From the NCBI GenBank assembly GCA_002007745.1, contig CP019882.1:3100001-3164000 (forward strand): a stretch of DNA of 64,000 nucleotides, given 5' to 3'. The DNA comes from Mycolicibacterium litorale (GTDB lineage: Bacteria > Actinomycetota > Actinomycetes > Mycobacteriales > Mycobacteriaceae). The translations under genes were made by a program, and so were the position numbers. Under the pieces are notes generated by a model, which did not search any database, was not told the origin of the DNA, and saw nothing but the letters and a program-made list of their open reading frames with translations. Below are positions 37,834 to 49,632 of the stretch, piece after piece (positions within the stretch are counted from its first letter, which is position 1; every line of letters starts with the position of its first letter).

Positions 37834-37875
37834 GGGGCCTCCCTGGTTCGGTTTTCTGTTCGGACCGTCGCGGTG

Positions 37876-37940
37876 TCACGCGGGGAACAGCCAGGAGAAG
37901 ACCACGCCATCAGCGAGAAGGCCCTGCATGAAGCAGGGCC
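37876..37940 (-). promoter_or_regulatory. infC leader: hairpin and possible 17-codon leader ORF
   Basis: In the 5' leader of infC, GGCCCTGC and GCAGGGCC (37920-37940) form a perfect 8-bp stem with a 5-nt loop. ATG 37927-37929 lies in the loop and opens a short frame encoding MQGLLADGVVFSWLFPA, stopping at 37876, 42 bases before the infC start. No ribosome site precedes it. The arrangement looks like a leader peptide with its start masked in a hairpin, or an attenuator. Both readings are inference. Confidence 0.45.
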
Positions 37941-38115
37941 CAGTGCCGACCGATCACGGCAGTGCCGCCTGCGAACCCGCAGAACAGATACCGTTGAGGT
38001 ATCCGTGACCGGACCGCCGTACCTGCGAAAATATCCGCGGCCGACGGTGGGAGTGGGACTCCACTTGCTGTCCCTGGCGTAGGCCGGGACGGTCGTGCAT
38101 GCCAGTCTAGCAGGC

Positions 38116-38475
38116 ATGACGGATTCCTCTGCATCGCCTTCTGACGCCGACCTGCCCGCTCGCGAACTCGCCGAGATTCCCGCGGTCGAAGTGATCACCC
38201 GGGCGGCGGTCATGTTGATGAGCGCGGCGGCCGAGAAACTCGGGCTGTCCTCCCCCGATCCCGACACCAGCGAACACCGTGACCTCGACGAGGCCCGCCG
38301 CCTCATCACCGCGCTGGCCGGCCTGGTGACCTCGTCGGCGGAATACCTCGGCCCGCACGCCGGTCCGGTCCGCGACGGGCTGAAGAGCCTGCAACTCGCG
38401 TTCCGGGAAGCCAGTGCAGCGCCCGACGAGCCCGGCCGCGGCCCTGGCGAGAAATACACCGGCCCCGTCTGGTAG
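38116..38475 (+). CDS. DUF1844 conserved protein
   Basis: This 119-residue protein carries the DUF1844 core (residues about 20-85): LPARELAEIPAVEVITRAAVML, then LDEARRLITALAGLV and a proline-rich tail. The family is widespread in Actinobacteria next to infC or lysX, and its function is unknown. ATG 38116 is preferred over ATG 38095 because relatives start near TDSSAS. It is divergent from infC and lies 45 bp before lysX on the same strand. Confidence 0.85.
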   Translation: MTDSSASPSDADLPARELAEIPAVEVITRAAVMLMSAAAEKLGLSSPDPDTSEHRDLDEARRLITALAGLVTSSAEYLGPHAGPVRDGLKSLQLAFREASAAPDEPGRGPGEKYTGPVW

Positions 38476-38520
38476 CGCGGCACAGACAATTCCGATGACG
38501 AGCGAATATCCTCGCCCCCT

Positions 38521-41500
38521 ATGACCGTCACCACGAGTCGGCCAACTTCGAGATTCCGTTGGGTGCCCGCCGCCGCCGGCTGGATCATCGGCGTCATCGC
38601 CACGCTGTCACTGCTCTCGAGCGTGTCCACGGTGCTGCGGCACCTCATCCGGATCCCTCGGGAGTTCATCAACGACTACATCTTCAACTTCCCCGACACC
38701 AGCTTCGCGTGGGCGTTCGTGCTGGCGTTGCTGGCCGCCGCGCTGGCGGCTCGCAAACGCATCGCCTGGTGGATCCTGGTCTTCTACATGGTCGCCGCTG
38801 CGGTCTGGAACGTCGCCGACCTACTCAGCGGCGACGATTCGGCCGCCATGGACATCGGCGAGCTCATCGGCCTGGTGTTCCACGTCGCCGCGGTCGGCTT
38901 CCTGCTGTTGGCCTACAAGGAGTTCTGGGCCCGGGTCCGGCGCGGCGCCCTGGTCAAGGCGGCCGCCACCCTGGTGGCCGGGCTGACCGTCGGCACCCTG
39001 ATCGGCTGGGGATTACTCGAACTGTTCCCCGGTTCGCTGGCCCGCGACGACCGGTTCTGGTACGCCCTGAACCGGGTCAGCGCCTTCGCCGGCGCTGACG
39101 CCGACTCGTTCTCCGGCCACCCCCATGTGCTGGTCAACGCCCTGCTCGGCCTGTTCGGCGCACTGGCGCTGATGGTCGCCGCGATCGTGCTGTTCCAGTC
39201 GCAGCGCGCCGACAACGCGCTGACCGGTGAGGACGAGTCGGCGATCCGCGGACTGTTGGAGACCTACGGCAAGAACGACTCGTTGGGCTACTTCGCCACC
39301 CGCCGCGACAAGTCGGTGGTGTTCGCCCCCAGCGGCCGGGCGGCGATCACCTACCGCGTCGAGATCGGGGTGTGTCTGGCCAGTGGGGATCCGGTGGGCG
39401 ACCCGCGTGCCTGGCCACAGGCGATCAGCGCCTGGCTGGATCTGTGCCAGGACTACGGCTGGGCGCCCGGGGTGATGGGCGCCAGCTCGACCGGTGCCCA
39501 GGCGTTCCGGGAAGCCGGTCTCAATGCCCTGCAACTCGGTGACGAAGCCATCCTCTATCCCGACCAGTTCCACCTCTCCGGGCCGGACATGCGCGCGGTG
39601 CGCCAGGCCGTCACCCGGGCGCGCCGTGCCGGGCTGACAGTCCGGATGCGGCGCCATCGCGATTTCTCCGCGCAGGAGATGGCGGAGGTGATCCGGCGGG
39701 CCGACGCCTGGCGCGACACCGAGACCGAACGCGGCTTCTCGATGGCCCTTGGCCGGCTCGGCGACGCCGCCGACGGTGACTGTCTGCTGGTGGAGGCGGT
39801 TGGTCAGGACAATGAAGTGGTCGCCATGTTGTCGTTGGTGCCGTGGGGCAACAACGGGCTGTCCCTGGACCTCATGCGCCGCTCTCCGCAGTCCCCGAAC
39901 GGCACCATCGAGTTGATGGTCACTGAACTGGCGCAGAACGCCGAGGACATCGGCGTCAGCCGGATCTCGTTGAACTTCGCCATGTTCCGTGCCGCGTTCG
40001 AACAGGGCGCCCAACTGGGCGCCGGCCCGGTGGCCCGGCTGTGGCGAGCGGTGTTGGTGTTCTTCTCCAAATGGTGGCAGCTTGAGACGCTCTACCGGTC
40101 GAACATGAAATACCAGCCGCAGTGGGTGCCACGGTACGCCTGCTACGAGGACGCCCGGTTGATCCCGCGCGTCGGAGTCGCGTCCGTCATCGCCGAAGGC
40201 TTTCTGGTGCTGCCGTTCTCGCGACGCACCAAACAGCACACCGGCCACCACTCCTCGGTGCCGCACGATCTGGTCGCCACCGGACGGCTGCACGCCGACG
40301 GCAGCGCGCCGGACAGCGTCGAACCCGCCACCGAGCCCGTCAAGACCGAGGAGTCGCGGCTGCCCGACCAGGTACGGGTTCGGCTGGCCAAGCTGAAAGC
40401 GTTGCAGGACAACGGCGTCGATGCCTATCCCGTCGGCCGGCCGCCCAGCCACACCGTGGCGCAGGCCCTGGCCGCCGCCGATGATGTCATCCTCAGCGTG
40501 GCCGGCCGGATCCTGCGTACCCGCGACTACGGCGGGGTGATATTCGCCCAGTTGCGGGACTGGTCCGGCGATGTGCAACTGCTGCTGGACAAGGCCGAAC
40601 TGGACGGCACCGCCGAGGACTTCGCCGCTGTCGACCTCGGCGATCTGGTCGAGGTGACCGGCCACATGGGCTACAGCAAGAACGGCACCCGCTCGGTGCT
40701 GGTCCAGCACTGGCGGATGCTCGGAAAGTGCCTGCGCCCCTTGCCTGACAAGTGGAAAGGCTTGCAGGATCCCGAAGCCCGGGTCCGTGCGCGCTACGTC
40801 GACCTGGCGATCAACCCGGAAGCCCGCGACCTGATCCGCGCCCGCAGCAATGTGCTGCACGCGATCCGTGAGACCTTGTTCGCCAAGGATTTCCTCGAGG
40901 TCGAGACCCCGATCCTGCAACAGATCCATGGCGGAGCCAACGCCCGCCCGTTCAAGACCCACATCAACGCCTACGACCTGGACCTGTACCTGCGGATCGC
41001 CCCCGAGCTCTACCTCAAGCGGTTGTGCGTGGGTGGCGTCGAGCGAGTCTTCGAGCTGGGCCGGGCATTCCGCAACGAGGGTGTCGACTTCAGCCACAAT
41101 CCGGAATTCACCTTGCTGGAGGCCTACCAGGCGCACGCCGACTATCGGGTGTGGATCGACGGGTGCCGGGAGCTGATCCAGAACGCCGCGGTGGCCGCCA
41201 ACGGCTCGGCGGTGGTGATGCGGCCCCGCGACGCGGCCGACGGGCGGCTCGAGCCGGTCGACATCTCCGGAGCGTGGACGGTCAAGACCGTGCACCACGC
41301 GGTGTCCGAGGCGCTCGGTGAACACGTCGACGCCCAAACCGACCTGGCCACCCTGCGCCGGCTGTGCGACTCCGCACGGATCCCGTACCTCACGCACTGG
41401 GACGCCGGTGCGGTGGTTCTCGAGATCTACGAACGGCTCGTCGAAGACCGGACCGAGGCCCCTACCTTCTACACCGACTTTCCGACCTCGGTGTCACCGT

Positions 41501-41814
41501 TGACCCGTCCGCACCGCGACACGCCCGGCGTGGCCGAGCGATGGGATCTCGTTGCCTGGGGAGTCGAGCTGGGCACCGCCTACAGCGAGCTCACCGATCC
41601 GGTCGAGCAGCGTCGCCGGCTGCAAGAGCAGTCGCTGCTGGCGGCCGGTGGCGACCCGGAAGCGATGGAGCTCGACGAAGACTTCCTGCAGGCCATGGAA
41701 TACGCCATGCCGCCGACCGGCGGCCTCGGCGTGGGCGTCGACCGGGTCGTCATGCTGATCACCGGCCACAGCATCCGCGAGACGTTGCCGTTCCCACTGG
41801 CCAAGCCGCGCTAG
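38521..41814 (+). CDS. lysX: Bifunctional lysylphosphatidylglycerol synthetase / lysyl-tRNA synthetase
   Basis: This 1097-residue fusion makes lysyl-phosphatidylglycerol in the membrane, which lowers surface charge and protects against cationic peptides. Residues 1-230 contain about six membrane helices. Residues about 235-560 form the MprF-type DUF2156 aminoacyl-transfer domain. From about 615 a complete lysyl-tRNA synthetase follows: OB fold from residue 657 ([17 protein letters not shown]), motif 2 [21 protein letters not shown] and motif 3 [12 protein letters not shown]. The domain order matches M. tuberculosis LysX (Rv1640c). A separate housekeeping lysS is expected elsewhere. No frame problem is seen in 3.3 kb. 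Confidence 0.97.
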   Translation: MTVTTSRPTSRFRWVPAAAGWIIGVIATLSLLSSVSTVLRHLIRIPREFINDYIFNFPDTSFAWAFVLALLAAALAARKRIAWWILVFYMVAAAVWNVADLLSGDDSAAMDIGELIGLVFHVAAVGFLLLAYKEFWARVRRGALVKAAATLVAGLTVGTLIGWGLLELFPGSLARDDRFWYALNRVSAFAGADADSFSGHPHVLVNALLGLFGALALMVAAIVLFQSQRADNALTGEDESAIRGLLETYGKNDSLGYFATRRDKSVVFAPSGRAAITYRVEIGVCLASGDPVGDPRAWPQAISAWLDLCQDYGWAPGVMGASSTGAQAFREAGLNALQLGDEAILYPDQFHLSGPDMRAVRQAVTRARRAGLTVRMRRHRDFSAQEMAEVIRRADAWRDTETERGFSMALGRLGDAADGDCLLVEAVGQDNEVVAMLSLVPWGNNGLSLDLMRRSPQSPNGTIELMVTELAQNAEDIGVSRISLNFAMFRAAFEQGAQLGAGPVARLWRAVLVFFSKWWQLETLYRSNMKYQPQWVPRYACYEDARLIPRVGVASVIAEGFLVLPFSRRTKQHTGHHSSVPHDLVATGRLHADGSAPDSVEPATEPVKTEESRLPDQVRVRLAKLKALQDNGVDAYPVGRPPSHTVAQALAAADDVILSVAGRILRTRDYGGVIFAQLRDWSGDVQLLLDKAELDGTAEDFAAVDLGDLVEVTGHMGYSKNGTRSVLVQHWRMLGKCLRPLPDKWKGLQDPEARVRARYVDLAINPEARDLIRARSNVLHAIRETLFAKDFLEVETPILQQIHGGANARPFKTHINAYDLDLYLRIAPELYLKRLCVGGVERVFELGRAFRNEGVDFSHNPEFTLLEAYQAHADYRVWIDGCRELIQNAAVAANGSAVVMRPRDAADGRLEPVDISGAWTVKTVHHAVSEALGEHVDAQTDLATLRRLCDSARIPYLTHWDAGAVVLEIYERLVEDRTEAPTFYTDFPTSVSPLTRPHRDTPGVAERWDLVAWGVELGTAYSELTDPVEQRRRLQEQSLLAAGGDPEAMELDEDFLQAMEYAMPPTGGLGVGVDRVVMLITGHSIRETLPFPLAKPR

Positions 41815-41865
41815 CGGACAGCTGCCTCACAGCGACCGCCAAGGAAGTGTGGTCACGATGTACCC

Positions 41866-43353
41866 GTGACACCTTCGACGACGGTGGTCGCCGACACGCT
41901 GCTGGCGGACGCGGCGAGCCCTATCCGCCAACATGTTTCGTTGATCCACGGCTGGTTGCCGCTGACCGTGCAGATCCTGACCGCGGTGGTGCTGGTGCTT
42001 GCCGTCGGCTGGCGCACGCGCCGGTGGCGACTGCTGTGGCTGCCGCTGGCCGCGGCGGTCGGCATCGCGGCCGCGGCGTACACCTACTGGAGCATCTCCG
42101 ACGACGGCCTGGCCGGCGACCCGGCGCCGAACCAGTTGTGGGTGTGGATCGCTTTGACCGGCCTGGCCGTGATCGTCGCGATCGCCGGGTGGCGAGGCGC
42201 CCGCTGGTGGCGGCGGGGGATGTCGGTGCTGGCGGTGCCGTTGTGCGCGCTGTCGTCGGCGCTGATGCTCAATCTGTGGGTGGGCTACTTCCCCACTGTG
42301 GCGACCGCGTGGAATCAGCTGACCGCGGGGCCGCTACCGGATCAGACCGACCGTGCCACCGTCACCGCCATGGTGGTCCATCACGCCATGCCGGCCACCG
42401 GCACGGTGGTGTCGGTGACGATCCCCTCCGACGCCTCGCACTTCACGCATCGAAACGAACTGGTGTACCTGCCGCCGGCGTACTTCGCCACCAATCCGCC
42501 GCCGAAGCTGCCGACCGTGATGATGATCGGCGGCGAATTCAACACGCCCGCCGACTGGTTGCGGGCCGGCAACGCGGTCAAGACCATCGACGAATTCGCC
42601 GCAGCCCATCACGGGAATGCCCCCGTTTTCGTCTTCGTCGATTCCGGTGGAGCGTTCAACAACGACACCGAGTGCGTCAACGGGCCGCGTGGCAATTCGG
42701 CCGATCATCTGACCAAGGATGTCGTCCCGTTCATGGTCTCGAATTTCGGCGTGAGCGCCGATCGGGCGAACTGGGGTGTGGTCGGCTGGTCGATGGGTGG
42801 CACCTGCGCTGTGGACCTCACCACCATGCACCCCGACATGTTCAGCACTTTCGAGGACATCGCCGGCGATTTCGCCCCGAACTCGGGCAACACCAGCCAG
42901 ACGATCGCCCGGCTTTTCGGGGGTGATGCGGCGGCCTACGCCAGCTTCGACCCGGCGACGGTCATCACCAAACACGGCCACTACCAAGGTATCTCCGGAT
43001 GGTTCGCCATCTCCGGCAATCCGTCGGCGCAACATCGGCTGCCCGCGGTGATCGACGTCGGTGCCACCGGCCTTGGCGGCCGCGACGCCAGCCCCAACCC
43101 GGGCGACCAAACCACCGCTGCCAACACGCTGTGCGCCTTGGGCAGCGCCAACGGCATCAACTGCGCGGTCGTCGCCGCGCAGGGCAAACACGACTGGCCC
43201 TTCGCGGCCCGCGCGTTCACCGCGGCGCTGCCCTGGTTGGCGGGTCAGATCGGCACTCCCGGGGTGCCCCAGGTCGCATTGCCGGGACCGCCGGCGCCGC
43301 CGCCGGGGCCGGTCACGATCGCGGCCGCGGGAGGTCCGCCCGGAGTACGGTGA
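41866..43353 (+). CDS. Membrane-anchored esterase-fold protein (Rv1639c-like)
   Basis: This 495-residue protein has four N-terminal hydrophobic segments (residues about 30-150) followed by an alpha/beta-hydrolase domain facing outside. The nucleophile motif GWSMGG and a late histidine in GKHDWPF suggest a complete triad, similar to mycolyltransferase/S-formylglutathione-hydrolase-like esterases. The C-terminus is rich in proline and glycine. Start GTG 41866 is 51 bp after lysX, so it is likely in the lysX operon, as in M. tuberculosis. A role in envelope lipid or acyl chemistry is plausible but unproven. Confidence 0.85.
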   Translation: MTPSTTVVADTLLADAASPIRQHVSLIHGWLPLTVQILTAVVLVLAVGWRTRRWRLLWLPLAAAVGIAAAAYTYWSISDDGLAGDPAPNQLWVWIALTGLAVIVAIAGWRGARWWRRGMSVLAVPLCALSSALMLNLWVGYFPTVATAWNQLTAGPLPDQTDRATVTAMVVHHAMPATGTVVSVTIPSDASHFTHRNELVYLPPAYFATNPPPKLPTVMMIGGEFNTPADWLRAGNAVKTIDEFAAAHHGNAPVFVFVDSGGAFNNDTECVNGPRGNSADHLTKDVVPFMVSNFGVSADRANWGVVGWSMGGTCAVDLTTMHPDMFSTFEDIAGDFAPNSGNTSQTIARLFGGDAAAYASFDPATVITKHGHYQGISGWFAISGNPSAQHRLPAVIDVGATGLGGRDASPNPGDQTTAANTLCALGSANGINCAVVAAQGKHDWPFAARAFTAALPWLAGQIGTPGVPQVALPGPPAPPPGPVTIAAAGGPPGVR

Positions 43354-43357
43354 CTAC

Positions 43358-43609
43358 ATGGCCGACGAGCCCAGCACCGCACCCACGGATGAGCCGGATT
43401 ACACCCAGGCCGGCGTCCCGACTTTCGAGTCGGTGCGGGAGAAGATCGAGACGCGGTACGGGACTGCACTGGGCGCAGCGGAATTGGCCGCCGAGACCCC
43501 CGAGGGCCGCAGCGTCGAGCAGCAGTACGAAGAGCGACAGAAGGCGGCGGCACAGCGGCTGGAGGATATCCGCGCGGCCATGCACAAATCGGATGGCGCC
43601 GGCGACTAG
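43358..43609 (+). CDS. Small conserved mycobacterial protein (Rv1638A-like)
   Basis: This 83-residue acidic protein is without Cys or membrane segments; the second half is a single long helix rich in Glu, Gln, Arg and Ala (GRSVEQQYEERQKAAAQRLE). It begins at ATG 43358, four bases after the esterase stop, so it is probably co-transcribed with it. The open frame continues far upstream inside the esterase gene but has no meaning there. The function is unknown. It overlaps the convergent TetR gene by 4 bp. Confidence 0.75.
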   Translation: MADEPSTAPTDEPDYTQAGVPTFESVREKIETRYGTALGAAELAAETPEGRSVEQQYEERQKAAAQRLEDIRAAMHKSDGAGD

Positions 43610-44151
43610 CTGCGCAGCCCAGCGAGGATGATCTCGATCAGATGACCGGCGCGGGTGTCCCATTCGTCGTCATCGATCTTCATTAGGGACCCCAGGAGCA
43701 GCACCACGTCACGGGCGTCGACGTCGGGCCGCGCCACCCGCTGCGCTTTGGCCGCGTCCAGCAGCAGGGTGATCGCCTCGGCGATCGAACCGACGCTGTG
43801 CCCGGCGAGGTCGGTCCGCACGCTCGCGGTGACCGCGGCGAACACCCCGCGTTTGACCCGCGCGTATTCGGCAACCCGGCGCAGCCAGCTGTGCAGCGCC
43901 TCCAGCGGCGGCTGCTCGGCCAGCAGTTCCGGCGCCGCCGCGACCAGGGCTTCGACGTCCGCGCGGTAGACCTCGATCAGCAGGTCATCGCGAGTCGGAA
44001 AATGTCGATACAGCGTCCCCTGGCCGACACCGGCCGCCTTGGCGACCTCGTTGAGCTTGAGCTCTCCCGGGCGCACCACCAGAGCCCGAGCGCACTCCAC
44101 GATTCGCGCCCGGTTCTGGGCGGCGTCGGCGCGCCGGGGTACTGACGCCAT
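43606..44151 (-). CDS. TetR-family repressor
   Basis: This 181-residue regulator has an N-terminal helix-turn-helix (residues about 12-58; LKLNEVAKAAGVGQGTLYRHFPTR) and a helical ligand domain similar to the TetR_C_33/SbtR group. It is divergent from an SDR gene across a 99-bp gap with two palindromes, the standard layout for a repressor that controls itself and its neighbour. The inducer is unknown; an SDR substrate or product is the natural guess. Confidence 0.93.
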   Translation of the reverse strand: MASVPRRADAAQNRARIVECARALVVRPGELKLNEVAKAAGVGQGTLYRHFPTRDDLLIEVYRADVEALVAAAPELLAEQPPLEALHSWLRRVAEYARVKRGVFAAVTASVRTDLAGHSVGSIAEAITLLLDAAKAQRVARPDVDARDVVLLLGSLMKIDDDEWDTRAGHLIEIILAGLRS

Positions 44152-44176
44152 TCGCTTCCCTTCACACCGATCGAAG

Positions 44177-44219
44177 CGGACACATGTCCGCTACTCTGGA
44201 ACAAACGGATACGTGTCCA
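44177..44219. promoter_or_regulatory. Two palindromic TetR-type operator copies
   Basis: CGGACACATGTCCG (44177-44190) is a perfect inverted repeat with 6-bp arms and a 2-bp spacer. CGGATACGTGTCCA (44206-44219) is an imperfect copy. Their centres are 29 bp apart. They lie in the TetR/SDR divergent gap, so they probably bind the TetR-family protein. Inferred from symmetry and position. Confidence 0.7.
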
Positions 44220-44250
44220 CTTTAGCTTTAGCGCAGGAGGCAGAAGGCAG

Positions 44251-44987
44251 ATGTCAACCCTCACCGGAAGAGTCGTCGCCATCACCGGAGCCAGCAGCGG
44301 CATCGGTGCCGCCACCGCAAGGCTGCTCGCCGGACGCGGCGCGGTCGTCGTCCTCGGCGCGCGGCGCGAAGACCGGCTGCGCACCCTCGCCGAGGAGATC
44401 CGAGACGCGGGCGGGACGGCACTGCCGGTGGCCACCGACGTGACCCAGCGGGCCGACCTCGACGCGCTGGTCGGCGCCGCCGTGCAACAGTTCGGCCGCC
44501 TCGACGTGCTGGTCGGCAACGCGGGGATCAGCCGGATCGGGCCGGTCGACGACCTCGACGTCGACGGGTGGTCGGCGATGATCGACGTCAACGTTCGCGG
44601 AGTCCTGCACGGCATCGCCGCGGCGCTACCGGTGTTCCGCCGTCAGGGCCACGGCGATCTCGTCACCGTGGTCTCGACGGCAGGGCTCAAGATCGTGCCG
44701 ACCATGGCGGTCTATGCGGCGACCAAGAATGCCGTGCGCACGCTCATGGAGGCGCTCCGCCAAGAATCGACCGACGGCGTCCTGCGCACCACCTCGATAT
44801 CGCCCGGCTATGTCAACACCGAGCTGGACTCCTCGATCGAAGATCCTGAAGCGCGCCGCCGGGCGCGCGCGGAGATGGAACGCATGGGCCTGCCACCCGA
44901 GGCCGTGGCCCGCGCGATCGCGTTCGCCGTCGAACAGCCGCGCGATGTCGAGATCGGCGACATCACCATCCGCCCGACGATCCAGGG

Positions 44988-44991
<4 letters not shown>
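44251..44991 (+). CDS. Short-chain dehydrogenase/reductase
   Basis: This 246-residue classical SDR has the cofactor motif [14 protein letters not shown] (residues 12-25), NAG at NAGIS, and the catalytic YxxxK in [10 protein letters not shown], with Ser in VVSTAGLK. Arg residues after the second strand (GARREDR) favour NADP(H). It has an AGGAGG-type ribosome site (GCGCAGGAGGCAG) before ATG 44251. The gene is controlled, by inference, by the divergent TetR repressor. Its stop overlaps the convergent uvrA stop by 4 bp. Confidence 0.93.
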
Positions 44992-47886
<2,895 letters not shown>

Positions 47887-47972
47887 CAGCGCCCCCTTTC
47901 CTGCAGGTTTGTGGGCATGACGATGCCGAGCCCCCATGCTATGTCGACCCACCGACAAGTAACGTGGCGGCC

Positions 47973-48649
47973 ATGACAGACGTCGACGACACCTACACCG
48001 GGCACGTCGAACCGCAGACCGCTGCCCGCCGCGCACTGCCCGGGGCGACCATCGTCAAGATGTCGGTCGGCCCGATGGATAACAACGCCTACCTCGTCAC
48101 GTGTTCCCGGACCGGCGAGAGTCTATTGATCGACGCCGCCAACGATCCGCAACTGCTCGTCGACCTGGTGCGGGAGCAGGCCCCCAAACTGGCTCTGATC
48201 GTGACCACCCATCAGCACTTCGACCACTGGCAGGCGCTGGAGGCGGTCGCCGAAGCCACCGGCGCACCCACCGCCGCCCACCGCCTGGACGCCGACCCCC
48301 TTCCCGTGGCTCCGGACCGGACCCTGGCCGGCGGCGACACCATCACGGTCGGCGACCTGGTCTTCGACGTCATCCATCTGCGCGGCCACACCCCGGTTCG
48401 GTGGCATTGGCCCTGCGGCCGGCCGGCGACCGCACGGTCACCCAGCTGTTCACCGGCGACTGCCTATTCCCGGGTGGTCCTGGACGTACAACACGCCCGG
48501 ACGAATTCGACTCACTCATGGGAGATCTCGAAACCAAGGTGTTCGCCCGGTACGGCGACGACACGATCGTTTACCCCGGACACGGCGACGACACAATCCT
48601 TGGCGCTGAGCGACCGCATCTGGCGGAATGGCGCGAGCGTGGCTGGTGA
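47973..48649 (+). CDS. Metallo-beta-lactamase-fold hydrolase (Rv1637c-like), frame broken once
   Basis: About 225 residues after repair form a glyoxalase II-like metallo-hydrolase. The two-zinc site is visible: HQHFDH in TTHQHFDHW, a third histidine in HLRGHTPGS, Asp in [10 protein letters not shown], and the last His in YPGHGDD. The frame breaks at CCCCGG 48391-48396; adding one G gives [12 protein letters not shown] and continues to a stop at 48649. It is divergent from uvrA, as in M. tuberculosis. It is the last gene before the island, and a decayed piece of a similar gene lies 640 bp further on. Confidence 0.9.
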
Positions 48650-48684
48650 CGGCGGCGTCGACCGTCAAGCACTACCCTGAAGCC

Positions 48685-49284
48685 ATGTCCGTCGGTGACG
48701 AATTCGCAGGAGAGTACCGCGAGACCGAGGCAGCACATGCGGCCGTGCGAAGGGCTGACGATTTCGACGTGGTGGCCTTCGGGGTCCGCACGCCGACGAA
48801 TCATCGTGTTGTTGCGGTGGCGAATGATCTCCACTCGTTGATGCAGCCAGCTCCTGAAGTCGGCGAGGATCTGGCCGCTATCGTCGAGCGCGCAACTCTC
48901 ATCGGGCAGGATTTGTGGATCTGGGGCCCGACGTATAAGTCCTGGGTGACCGTCGACGACGCGACCCACGACGTCAAGATCGAACCATTTCCGGCCCCCG
49001 CCGCTCCCGGCGTTCTGCATTACAGAATCGACCTGGACCCTGGGGACCTCGACGCGGAACTCGCGATCCGTCCTACGGTGAATCGCCATTGGTGGACCAA
49101 AATGTTGTCCCCCGGAGCACGCGAAGAACTCCTACAAGCTGCTCGGGAACCTCGATTGAATGAAGCCGCTGCGAGGCTGCTCAACGAGACCGGCTATCCC
49201 ATCGTCGGCATGGGTATTGCTACTCAACCGCCCGACGGGGACTGGCCACTCGGACTCCGCGAGTTCATCCTCGGACTGAGCTGA
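48685..49284 (+). CDS. Hypothetical protein, unrecognised
   Basis: This 199-residue soluble protein begins at ATG 48685 (SVGDEFAGEYRETEAAH); the frame is open 19 codons earlier, but those codons run through the end of the metallo-hydrolase gene. I do not recognise a family. It has no membrane segment or Cys cluster. Its codon use is looser and less GC-rich than the genes to its left, and it lacks the strong third-position GC bias seen in uvrA. It is the first gene of the island and is immediately followed by a decayed metallo-hydrolase fragment. Confidence 0.65.
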   Translation: MSVGDEFAGEYRETEAAHAAVRRADDFDVVAFGVRTPTNHRVVAVANDLHSLMQPAPEVGEDLAAIVERATLIGQDLWIWGPTYKSWVTVDDATHDVKIEPFPAPAAPGVLHYRIDLDPGDLDAELAIRPTVNRHWWTKMLSPGAREELLQAAREPRLNEAAARLLNETGYPIVGMGIATQPPDGDWPLGLREFILGLS

Positions 49285-49632
49285 CCTCGCAACTGCCTGT
49301 TCCGGGCGGTCCCTGGACGTAGAGACAAGCCCAGAAGAGTTCATTCCGCTGATGCCCGCTGATACGTAGCACGCCGCTGCGCTGGTCGCTGATTTGGTCT
49401 GTGCGTGCGACGACCCCGTCAGCTCGCTTCGGATCCGCGTCGACTAGTTGCGTGCCCGACTGCTGGAACGACCCGAGTTGCGTCAACCGGATGTGAATAA
49501 CGCCTCGGCCGAGGCCGCCGTCACCAAACGACCGCGCAACCTCCGCAATCCCCAGCGCGCCATCAGACCGGGCAGCCGCCAGAAGTCGGTACTCGGGTTA
49601 CCGTTTGTCCGGGCCGAACGAGGAGGTTCGCA
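49285..49632. other. Gene-poor stretch within the island
   Basis: 348 bp without a convincing gene. The first 70 bp hold a decayed copy of metallo-hydrolase sequence (listed separately). The rest shows no conserved reading frame; AGGAGG at 49621-49626 is the ribosome site of the next gene. No tRNA or clean attachment-site repeat was seen. Confidence 0.6.
49289..49354 (+). pseudogene. Decayed fragment of metallo-hydrolase gene
   Basis: This stretch aligns over its whole 66 bases with 48456-48520 of the intact metallo-hydrolase gene (the segment coding for GDCLFPGG through EFDSLM), with roughly three quarters of bases identical and two small gaps. Frame is lost. It suggests that an ancestral or second copy was split or duplicated when the 48685 gene arrived. 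Confidence 0.6.

Noticed and set aside
39013..41397. 794-codon open frame on the - strand
   Set aside because: It is opposite lysX, whose domains are complete; composition is that of an antisense shadow.
47887..47972. LexA (SOS) box upstream of uvrA
   Set aside because: No TCGAAC-N4-GTTCGA-like palindrome in the divergent gap.
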